Below are positions 34,960 to 43,081 of a stretch of DNA of 64,000 nt, in pieces. The stretch spans positions 1 to 64,000 of the forward strand of contig JAURJQ010000008.1 in assembly GCA_030832185.1 (NCBI GenBank), read 5' to 3'. A model generated the notes under the pieces. That model was not told the origin of the DNA. It was given only the letters and a program-made list of their open reading frames with translations, and did not search any database. The stretch is from Chitinophagales bacterium (lineage in GTDB: Bacteria > Bacteroidota > Bacteroidia > Chitinophagales > JADJOU01). The first letter of the stretch is position 1. Each line of letters begins with the position of its first letter. The position numbers were made by a program, and so were the translations under genes.

Positions 34960-35214
34960 TTAGAAGCTAAGAATCTCATTTATTTTTCCTTTGATAGATT
35001 CCTTTAGTCTCTGCACATCGCACCGGCAAATATAATTATCCTTCAACTTTTCGCAGATTTTAGTCTTTAAATCTTGTTCGTGACAAATATATTCCTGACA
35101 ATCCGCACATTTATTAATATGCCCTGCCAGCCAGATTCGCTTATCTTCAGACAATTCATTGTCTATATAAAACATAACTTGATTCCTTACGTCTTGGCAC
35201 AGATTATCCGTCAT
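34960..35214 (-). CDS. Zinc-binding anti-sigma factor (RsrA-like)
   Basis: An 84-residue soluble protein. Cys6, His32, Cys36 and Cys39 form the zinc anti-sigma (ZAS) pattern: 26 residues from Cys to His, then HxxxCxxC. That spacing equals the C11-H37-C41-C44 ligands of Streptomyces RsrA as I recall them. Two further cysteines (IC-R-C, near 62-64) lie in the C-terminal part, where RsrA also carries cysteines. No membrane helix. Its start overlaps the sigma gene stop (ATGA). It probably binds and inhibits the ECF sigma factor and may release it on thiol oxidation; the latter is inference. Confidence 0.8.
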   Translation of the reverse strand: MTDNLCQDVRNQVMFYIDNELSEDKRIWLAGHINKCADCQEYICHEQDLKTKICEKLKDNYICRCDVQRLKESIKGKINEILSF

Positions 35215-35849
35215 AATTCATCATTTTTATTGCGTTTATCTTTATAACCCATTTTAGTTCCATAAAGTTGCAGTTTTGTTTTGAGTAAATTTCTAGCTCT
35301 GAAAAGTCTCGACCTTACCGTTCCTATAGGTATCTCCAGTATATCGCTGAGTTCCTCATAAGTAAATTCTTCGAGATCTGCTAGAACTATGATTTGTCTG
35401 TAATCAGCAGGCAATCTCTCTAAAGCAGTGGTGACCTCATCGCCTAGCATCGCTTTGAAATGATCAGAGTTGTCTCGAATTTCTACTCCATCTATATTTT
35501 GGGATGTATTATCATCATTAGAGTCTCCATCGTTAGTCTCTATGATATTGTCAAATGAATAATGAGTAGGCTTAGAAGACTTTTTGCGATAGTCATTTAT
35601 AAAACCATTCTTCATGATTTTAAATAACCATGCCTTCTCGTTGGTTCCTTCCTGAAAATTGTCCATGAAACGAAACGCCTTGACAAAGGTATCTTGTACT
35701 AAATCATTAGCATCTTCTTCGTCTTTGGTTAGATAAAATGCATAATTAAATAAAGTACTAAGGTGAGGAAAAAATTTATCATTAAAATAAATTTCCCTCT
35801 CCTTCTGAGTGCGGGAGTTGATCTTATAAAACTCTACTTCCTCTTCCAA
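35211..35849 (-). CDS. ECF RNA polymerase sigma factor
   Basis: A 212-residue sigma-70 family, group 4 protein. Region 2 (about 25-95): LFNYAFYLTKDEEDANDLVQDTFVKAFRFMDNF and AWLFKIMKNGFINDYRKK. An acidic linker (about 100-130) rich in Asp and Asn separates it from region 4 (about 137-190): ERLPADYRQIIVLADLEEFTYEELSDILEIPIGTVRSRLFRAR. It begins at a TTG 10 bases after the giant adhesin stop and ends in the ATGA overlap with the anti-sigma gene. Upstream in-frame sequence to the stop has no ATG. Targets are unknown; the divergent and adjacent surface genes are candidates. Confidence 0.93.
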   Translation of the reverse strand: MEEEVEFYKINSRTQKEREIYFNDKFFPHLSTLFNYAFYLTKDEEDANDLVQDTFVKAFRFMDNFQEGTNEKAWLFKIMKNGFINDYRKKSSKPTHYSFDNIIETNDGDSNDDNTSQNIDGVEIRDNSDHFKAMLGDEVTTALERLPADYRQIIVLADLEEFTYEELSDILEIPIGTVRSRLFRARNLLKTKLQLYGTKMGYKDKRNKNDEL

Positions 35850-35859
35850 GCCGTTGGGT

Positions 35860-38800
35860 CTACTTTTCTATTTGAAGTTTTAAAGATGTATTGATATCAT
35901 CTTTTGATAGAATAAGTTGATAAATACCATTCGCTAGATTTGGAATCGATATGGGATAGTTATCCGCCTGACTTATCAATTTAATATTTGTTTTATATAG
36001 TGTTTGACCAAGGTTGTTCACTAATGTTATATCCATCAGGCCTAGTGTTTTAGAATCCACATTTAGGTTAAAGACTCCTGCATTCGGATTTGGACTAATA
36101 CTCGCGTGAATACCTATATTTCCGCTTTGAACAGACCCTAAAAACCGTGTGCCACCTTTAAACATATATACCGCTGAACCTCCGCCTATATTCTGAACGT
36201 CTTTAAATATAAAATACTTAACGCCATTCTCAGTGCCGTCTTGATACTCTCCCAGAACCACAGAGTCAAAAAAGAATCTATTACCTCTAATGCCACCTAA
36301 TAAAGAATTCGTAAAAGGCATATCTTTTGTTTTGAACCATCTCACATCTTTATTTTCTAATTTCATTTGATCTGTATACAAGTTTTCTATTTCCGACTTC
36401 TTGTCATCTAGCTCCTTCAGCTCTGCCTGATTTAGATAAAACTTGACATCAATAGGGCTATTCATCGCTCCCGATTCTACTTTATAATTCCAAAAACGTT
36501 TCAGCATGAGTGTAGCTGAATATTCCTTGCCTGTATTATTTACACTAACGAAGGTATTCGGTCTCACTACAATATCAGCTTTACCTATGATATTATTGCC
36601 CTTTTTATTCACTGCGAAAAGATATTTATTTGGCTCTTGTCTCGTAGCATAATAAGTCCAATTATCAGCGTCTGTGCATTGCTCTTCAGCGTTATAAATA
36701 GAAACTAAGGAAATCGCAGCATTCGATTGTCCTGAGCGGTGAATCACTGCAGCTGTATCTGATATAATCGGAAGACAAGGAGCTGTAGCGTTGATCCTTA
36801 CCCAATATTTACCGCTATTGCTTCCTGACAAATTGTTTAACACTAATTGATTGTTTGTAGCACCTGGCACCAAAATGCCATCTTTAAACCATTGATATCC
36901 CGTCGCAAAACTTGCATTGGTTACCAATTGGACTGTTTCGCCCATACAAGCGGTCTGACCCTCTGGCTGAAGCTGAATGGATGGTTTGGATTTAATATCT
37001 ATTACAAAATTATTCGAGGTCACCTCAGGGCACACAGGATCGCTATTTACCGTGACGTGGTATCTACCATTATCTCTCTCAGATAAAAACTGAATATAAA
37101 ATTGAGAATCAATTTTTCCTTGTATAGGTGCTCCATCCTTATACCATTGATAGATATTTCCATTGTTAGAACTAAATCCAAATTTAAACTCTCCATCTTG
37201 ACAAGCTATTAAAGCAGATCTTGTCCCTGAAACTGAAGGCTTTTTAAACACTTTTACATCTATTGTATCTGAGGCTAAATCTATACATTTATTTAAGGCC
37301 TTGACTCTAAAAGAATACTTACCCGCATTACTTAATCCAGCAGGCGCTGCTATAAATGAATCTAAACTACTCACTAAGGTATTTCCTCTGTACCATTGAA
37401 TTTGTTGTCTATTTAACGCACTAGCTTCTAGCTTCAACTTTTGACCTTCACAAAATTTCATCTGCGCTGGGTAAAAGCCTTGAATGATAGGACTAGGATT
37501 AACGAGGAGTTTGACTGGATTAGAGACAGCATCTGGACACCCTGGATAACTAGATGCTACTAACCTGTAGCTGCCAGAATCCGTTATTCTAGAGGAGAAT
37601 AAAGTTAAAGAGTCCTTAATAAAATTATTCATTATACCGTTGTCTTTAAACCATTGATAGCTCAGTGAATTGATAGGGGTGGTTTTAATCACATAGCGCT
37701 GACCTACACAGATCACAGTATCTATTGGCTGGGTTACGAATCGAGGGGTATCGTGCACTGTTACCTTGACCATAAGCGATTTTACATCTCTACATTTATT
37801 ACTATCCGTAGCTATTACATGGTAAATGCCCGACTCAGAGAAACTGGCATTGTTTATTGAATACTCAGATTTAGTAGTGTCTGCCGCAGTTATAAGATTG
37901 ACAGTATCCTTATACCATTTATAAGTTGATGCATTCTTTACTGAAGCTGATAATTTAGCTCCTCTATTAAGACAAACATTAATTGGGGATAAATTAATGT
38001 CAATTTGAGGTTCTTTATGAAAGGAAACTCTTACCTCCCTTGAGAACGTATCACTTGTGCAGAACTTAGTGCTAAAAATTTTCACTTGATATAGACCGGT
38101 ATCCTGGGGCTTGGATATTGGCACTCTATAGAAAGAATCATTAAATGTATCTGAAGGAGGAGATACTGAGAAATTTTGTATCACATTCCCGTCTTTTAAC
38201 CAGACAAACCTATTTCCAAAGGTATCTGATTTAACTTTTATATTGAGGGTATCGTCTTTACATAAAAGGGTATATTTTAAATCTTCAAATAATTTTGGTA
38301 CTATTGGTGGGGTTACTTTTGCGGTAGTAGTATCTTTCTCCCCAACACAAAGCCCTCTCTGAACGCGTATATTGTAAAAATAAAAATAGTTGTTTAAGGT
38401 AGGATTAGACACACTGAATGCCCGTCTCAAAATAAGTGGTTTGGCGACTGAGAATGGAAATGCAAAACCGGTCTGATGAACTCGCAGCCCTGTAAGACCT
38501 GTCTGCGACAGTAAAACTAATCGATACCCTGTATCTGGATTGGTAATCACAAAATTAAGATTGACTAAGGTCGGCAAGGTAATATTCGCTGCAATAGACG
38601 GAGATATAACTCCTGTTTCGGCTACTATCGTGCCATACTTATCTAGAAGAGCTACATTGATAGTAGAAGCGGCAGGGCCTTCTAAATACATCCAACAGTT
38701 CCGAATGATGACTGGCTCCTGAGCATCAAATTGTATCCCTGAAAGTGGAAAAAAAGTATTTGTAATGCTAGTACCCGATTGGTCCAGTTTACCTACTGAA

Positions 38801-41800
38801 TCTGCCGATGACCTGGCGGCAGCTACGTAAAAATCTCGCGTGGCGTTTAAGGTAGGTGTAGTATAGGTCCTACCCATAAAATCAAATGCAAAAGGAGAAG
38901 CTGTAGCTGATTGATACCAGTATGCAGAATCCGTATTAGCAGACATAGTGGCAGTAATATTTGCCGTGCCTCTATTACAAATTATAGTCGTATCCGGCAC
39001 GGTTAATCTTGGGTTATTAGGAAGAATTGTTGCTACTCTTGAAAAATTTGTACCATTTCTATCCGTTGCCGTTACTGTGAGGAATAAGGTATCTTTTAAT
39101 AGCGTTACAACCTGCGTAGGAGTGTTTATAGAAGTATTATTGGTCCAACTATACGTATATGGAGGACAGCCTCCTGTAGCGTTAGCGCGAATCAATACAG
39201 GTACGTTATAGCATGATCTTACTGGTGCAGTAAGTGTCACATTCAAGCCCCCAGTAGACGAAGTAATACTTAACGCATTCGAGGCATTACTACATCCGCT
39301 TGAATCTGTCAACTCTATGTATACATTAGAAGGCAGGGTTGTAATAGTGAAATTTTGAGGATTTCCTGCGCCTATGGTTGAGGCCCCAATCTTCCATATG
39401 GTCTCCAATGGTCTGATATAAATAGAATAATCTTCAACCTCACCTCTGAGAATATTATTGAAAGAATTGATGATAGGAGCATGACTGCAAATCAATCTAA
39501 TACATGTCTTTCCTGGCCTGGCGTTCGGCGGTATATAAAGGCTAAAATTTTCCGTTCTGCTCCCTGAAGTTCTAGCCTGTACGGTGGTAAAAACGGTTTC
39601 ATTTGCACCAGTAAAATTTCCATCACCATTTAGATCTACAAAAGCGGCAAAGTACAATTTCACATTCGCAGTGCTAGTCCCTGTAAAACTAATTGGATAA
39701 CTTCTTCCAAGACCGACTGTATCTGTTCCGAAATTTCTAAAATTAGAATAGGCACCTCGAATACCCGTTGCAGTCCCTATAGTGCCTACTAGAGAATTAG
39801 TGGCCGGTGTTGTATTGTCTATGGTTGTTAGTCTTACATTCGTAATATTCGTCTGCATGACCGTATCAATTACTGTAGGCGGAATAAAAAATCCTGTAGG
39901 ATCGGGTAGAAACTGATAGGAAAGCTGCACAGTGCTGGAAACACAGGCCTGAGGAGGATTCGAAGTCAACGTTGGGATTAGTGCTACAGATGCCGTATTG
40001 TCATTATAGCTAAAATAATTAGACGATACTGTATCATTGAGTCGAGTAATAGCTAAAACTCTATATCGCACAATAGCGTTTAATGGGGTAACCGCAGGAA
40101 TAACTCTTGTAAATCCTAATGCGGAAACAGCATTCATTCTTAGATATTGATTCGCGCCACCATTGATAGTATACTCTACCATGACACTGTCTAAAGCATT
40201 TCCCACGGTAGTAAAAAGAGCTTGCACCGTTCTAGCAGTTGCGGTAGCACAACTTTGAGTTATCGGCGTATGATTCACATTCAGGATTACAGGTGCTACA
40301 AAGGCAGTACCTGCAAACTCATCTGCTCCTATATCTGTGGGGTTAGGGCGTGCCTGTACATCTACATCGAACGCATATCCAGAAGGAGCAGCATTACTCT
40401 CTAGTCGTGTCACAGCGCCTGCAGTTATGTGTAAATCATTCATAGAAACAAACGGTGGATTCTCGATAAAGCTATTTTGATCGCGACCCGTCAATGCTTG
40501 CCAATTAGGCAAGTTGGTAGCAGTATTGGCTAAAGCCCCGTTGGGAAAGAGATAGCAATTCTTATCCAAAACGGTATTCGCAAATGGTGACATATTGGTC
40601 ATAGTGCCTACACAATAGGCATTAGTAGATGAATTTCTATTTACAATGATATTATTGTTAAACTCCAATAAATTGGTAGCACCCATAAAAGTTACTCCAG
40701 CACTGACAGTATTGGTTCCGGTACCTACATAGTTTACTTGATTCAAAGCGATAGTGTTATGGTTGAATCTCAGCGAACCTACACCGTTGAAATACATTCC
40801 ATAATTGGCATCTAAGAAATTGGCTGTCTGCTTTCTAGCACCTATCACATCCTTTACAAAATTATTATTGATATCCAAGTTTGTATTGGCTGCACCAAAG
40901 GCAAACAAACCCACAATCAACCCACCCCCAGCAGTCAAAGAGTTGTTGTTCATTATGTCAGTAAGCCTATTATATCTTATAATTGTTGACGGATTTCCAT
41001 TTCTCAATGAGATGCCTAATGTATTATCATTAAATCCAGAGGTCGTATTGGTTCCCACTCTTATTTCATTACCTTCAATAATTAAAGGCGCAGCCGCAGT
41101 AGATGCTCCTTCACAATCTATGCCCATACTTCCTACAAAGTCGTTGGCCACTCCCGTTATCCCTATTTGGTTATTTCTAATTCGAATATTTGAAAATGCA
41201 TTCGCAGGTGTGAGAGATGAGGAGTAACAACCGATACCATTGTAGCAGCGAATAAAAGTATTATTTTCTATCAGTATATCCCTATTTCTAATTCCGAAGG
41301 TTAAGAAGTTACCTGTATTGTTTGAGGCTATCACGATTCCGTAGTTCACTGAGGTGCTAGTTGAACTTGGCCTTGGACCTACTATATTACAGTTTTTCAC
41401 CGTGATACTTGCCGCAGAATCTGAGGGAGTAGCTACGGATCCTATTCGTATCACCGCTGTATTATTAAACGAAGCGGTGCCCCCATAAAATCCTATTGTC
41501 AAACTTCTATCTACACCAGATACTGCAGGATCGTCTCCGTCAATTTCTACGTTTCTAGCTCCAAATAATTGTATAATCCCTCTGTTTGTATTGAGATTAG
41601 TTATACCAATAGTGCGAACACCCTGCGGTCTTATCTTTACGCTTGAGTATCCACTTGCTGCAGGCTTCAATAAGGCAGAAGGCACGGTAGGTTCTGTGGT
41701 GTTAGCAGTGATAGTCAAGACGATATCTCCCGAATGTCTGGCGGAATTGATTGAATCAAAAGCCTCGCTGACTGTGGTATACGTACCAGTAGCTACACCC

Positions 41801-41913
41801 GCCGTGGCCGTGAGCGAGACCTGAGCTTGCGAATAGATAAAAGACATAGTCATCAGCCATAGTAGCAACTGATTTTTATAATTCAATAGTCTGTCTGAGT
41901 AGTATTTTCTCAT
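35860..41913 (-). CDS. Giant T9SS-secreted surface protein with beta-helix, GEVED and Ig-like repeats
   Basis: A 2017-residue exported protein. The signal peptide ends at SQA before Gln31. Residues about 80-500 are parallel beta-helix-like, with many N-x-(F/I) ladders and one-turn repeats (for example DIIGARKQ and NNNFVKD). A GEVED-type domain with FVDLNGDGNF lies near 759 and ends in GEVEDYSIYI. From about 1240 to 1700 six Ig-like modules recur every 84-90 residues, each with a W-x-(K/R)-(D/G) turn such as YQWFKDG. The C-terminal domain (about 1935-2017) has ISPNPNAGVFNLNV and GIYQLIL, the type A sorting signal, so it should cross the outer membrane through T9SS and be anchored or released. 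A -33/-7 promoter lies before it. It probably acts as an adhesin. Confidence 0.9.
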   Translation of the reverse strand: MRKYYSDRLLNYKNQLLLWLMTMSFIYSQAQVSLTATAGVATGTYTTVSEAFDSINSARHSGDIVLTITANTTEPTVPSALLKPAASGYSSVKIRPQGVRTIGITNLNTNRGIIQLFGARNVEIDGDDPAVSGVDRSLTIGFYGGTASFNNTAVIRIGSVATPSDSAASITVKNCNIVGPRPSSTSTSVNYGIVIASNNTGNFLTFGIRNRDILIENNTFIRCYNGIGCYSSSLTPANAFSNIRIRNNQIGITGVANDFVGSMGIDCEGASTAAAPLIIEGNEIRVGTNTTSGFNDNTLGISLRNGNPSTIIRYNRLTDIMNNNSLTAGGGLIVGLFAFGAANTNLDINNNFVKDVIGARKQTANFLDANYGMYFNGVGSLRFNHNTIALNQVNYVGTGTNTVSAGVTFMGATNLLEFNNNIIVNRNSSTNAYCVGTMTNMSPFANTVLDKNCYLFPNGALANTATNLPNWQALTGRDQNSFIENPPFVSMNDLHITAGAVTRLESNAAPSGYAFDVDVQARPNPTDIGADEFAGTAFVAPVILNVNHTPITQSCATATARTVQALFTTVGNALDSVMVEYTINGGANQYLRMNAVSALGFTRVIPAVTPLNAIVRYRVLAITRLNDTVSSNYFSYNDNTASVALIPTLTSNPPQACVSSTVQLSYQFLPDPTGFFIPPTVIDTVMQTNITNVRLTTIDNTTPATNSLVGTIGTATGIRGAYSNFRNFGTDTVGLGRSYPISFTGTSTANVKLYFAAFVDLNGDGNFTGANETVFTTVQARTSGSRTENFSLYIPPNARPGKTCIRLICSHAPIINSFNNILRGEVEDYSIYIRPLETIWKIGASTIGAGNPQNFTITTLPSNVYIELTDSSGCSNASNALSITSSTGGLNVTLTAPVRSCYNVPVLIRANATGGCPPYTYSWTNNTSINTPTQVVTLLKDTLFLTVTATDRNGTNFSRVATILPNNPRLTVPDTTIICNRGTANITATMSANTDSAYWYQSATASPFAFDFMGRTYTTPTLNATRDFYVAAARSSADSVGKLDQSGTSITNTFFPLSGIQFDAQEPVIIRNCWMYLEGPAASTINVALLDKYGTIVAETGVISPSIAANITLPTLVNLNFVITNPDTGYRLVLLSQTGLTGLRVHQTGFAFPFSVAKPLILRRAFSVSNPTLNNYFYFYNIRVQRGLCVGEKDTTTAKVTPPIVPKLFEDLKYTLLCKDDTLNIKVKSDTFGNRFVWLKDGNVIQNFSVSPPSDTFNDSFYRVPISKPQDTGLYQVKIFSTKFCTSDTFSREVRVSFHKEPQIDINLSPINVCLNRGAKLSASVKNASTYKWYKDTVNLITAADTTKSEYSINNASFSESGIYHVIATDSNKCRDVKSLMVKVTVHDTPRFVTQPIDTVICVGQRYVIKTTPINSLSYQWFKDNGIMNNFIKDSLTLFSSRITDSGSYRLVASSYPGCPDAVSNPVKLLVNPSPIIQGFYPAQMKFCEGQKLKLEASALNRQQIQWYRGNTLVSSLDSFIAAPAGLSNAGKYSFRVKALNKCIDLASDTIDVKVFKKPSVSGTRSALIACQDGEFKFGFSSNNGNIYQWYKDGAPIQGKIDSQFYIQFLSERDNGRYHVTVNSDPVCPEVTSNNFVIDIKSKPSIQLQPEGQTACMGETVQLVTNASFATGYQWFKDGILVPGATNNQLVLNNLSGSNSGKYWVRINATAPCLPIISDTAAVIHRSGQSNAAISLVSIYNAEEQCTDADNWTYYATRQEPNKYLFAVNKKGNNIIGKADIVVRPNTFVSVNNTGKEYSATLMLKRFWNYKVESGAMNSPIDVKFYLNQAELKELDDKKSEIENLYTDQMKLENKDVRWFKTKDMPFTNSLLGGIRGNRFFFDSVVLGEYQDGTENGVKYFIFKDVQNIGGGSAVYMFKGGTRFLGSVQSGNIGIHASISPNPNAGVFNLNVDSKTLGLMDITLVNNLGQTLYKTNIKLISQADNYPISIPNLANGIYQLILSKDDINTSLKLQIEK

Positions 41914-41944
41914 AACTAAGAAAAATTTTTAAGGTTTGAACTTA

Positions 41945-41975
41945 CAAAGATATAAAAAAAATTCTTTTTTTTCAA
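41945..41975 (-). promoter_or_regulatory. Promoter of the giant surface protein run
   Basis: Minus-strand TTG (41973-41975), 20-base spacer, TATCTTTG (41945-41952), both elements of the Bacteroidetes promoter. It ends 31 bases before the ATG. Confidence 0.6.
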
Positions 41976-42055
41976 TAATAATAACGGGTTCGACGATTAT
42001 TTTCCAGTTTTATATATTTCCCTGCTTAAAACCTAGTTTTTTGTCTAAAAAATCG

Positions 42056-42063
42056 TAGATTTG
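42056..42063 (+). promoter_or_regulatory. -7 element for PorP/SprF
   Basis: TAGATTTG matches TAnnTTTG and ends 28 bases before the TTG start. A TTG at 42041 is only 12 bases upstream, too close for the usual -33 spacing. Confidence 0.5.
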
Positions 42064-42091
42064 TCATAAGCAGTATACAAACATCGGTACT

Positions 42092-43081
42092 TTGAAGACA
42101 ACGTGGTGGCTTAACTTTTTCTTTTTTTCTACTTCATGCCTCGTGGCACAGGACATCCATTTCTCTCAGTTTTGGGAGCCTTCCGCTTTTGCTAACCCTA
42201 CCCATATTGGAAATTTTGATGGAAACTTAAAATTGAGCGGACAATACCGGAATCAGTGGTCTCAGTTTAATACACCACTTACAACCATATACGGAGATGC
42301 TACGTTAAAATTAGACAGAGAAGACCATTATTGGGCTTTCTCCGTATCATTTCTTAGAGACCAATTAAGCGCACTTATGTATCACCAATTGCGTTTTGCT
42401 GGCAGCGTTTCTTATCAAAAACGCTTTTCGAGAACTATTTTAGGAGGCCTAGGCTTTCAGACAGGAACACGCATGACTGCGATAGACTATAGTCGTCTCA
42501 CATACGATAGGCAGTGGGATCCCAGCACAGGACAATTTCAGCAGTCTACACCTCATCTAGAAAACTTTAATAATGAAAACATCTATACTCCCTTTCTTGG
42601 ATTAGGCGCTAGCATCAATATTCAAAAATCGAAAATGCTGCACACCATCGATCTGGCAACCCTCTATATATCTCAGAATAAAAGCTCTGACTTTGTTTTT
42701 TACCAACCCTTTAAAATCACATTTAACTACCACAACTATTTTCAACTAAAAAAGAATTTGACTCTAATGCCTAAACTAGGGGTTATACATACGGCTAGCA
42801 CGAATAGTATAAACTCAGGCATCTTAGCTAAATTTATTCTAACAGAGGACATAGACGTCTTCGGTGGGCTGCTCTATAGATGGGGCGTGGATAGAAATGG
42901 CGATGCTATTATTCCGGTGGTGGGCGCTAAGCTAAATAAATTTCGAATCGGCTTTAGTTATGATCAAGTGACCTCTGGGCTCAACCAGGAAGGTATAAAA
43001 AACGTTTATGAACTATCGCTCTCATATATTTTCAAAGCACCCAAACACCAATACTATTCAATAGACTGTCTGAGATTATAA
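42092..43081 (+). CDS. PorP/SprF-family T9SS outer membrane protein
   Basis: A 329-residue outer membrane beta-barrel of the PorP/SprF family. The signal peptide ends at LVA before Gln20. The N-terminus of the mature part reads DIHFSQFWEPSAFANPTHIGNF, matching the family signature (hFSQ-x-(2)-NP-x-(4)-G). Alternating beta strands follow (for example GFSYDQVTS near the end). The start is a TTG with no in-frame ATG nearby. SprF assists secretion of SprB-type adhesins in Flavobacterium johnsoniae; this one probably assists the divergent giant protein. Its stop overlaps the next ATG by one base. Confidence 0.9.
   Translation: MKTTWWLNFFFFSTSCLVAQDIHFSQFWEPSAFANPTHIGNFDGNLKLSGQYRNQWSQFNTPLTTIYGDATLKLDREDHYWAFSVSFLRDQLSALMYHQLRFAGSVSYQKRFSRTILGGLGFQTGTRMTAIDYSRLTYDRQWDPSTGQFQQSTPHLENFNNENIYTPFLGLGASINIQKSKMLHTIDLATLYISQNKSSDFVFYQPFKITFNYHNYFQLKKNLTLMPKLGVIHTASTNSINSGILAKFILTEDIDVFGGLLYRWGVDRNGDAIIPVVGAKLNKFRIGFSYDQVTSGLNQEGIKNVYELSLSYIFKAPKHQYYSIDCLRL

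Noticed and set aside
38948-41824. Several plus-strand frames antisense to the giant surface protein
   Set aside because: They arise from the Thr/Asn/Val-rich composition of the coding strand and show no recognisable domain.
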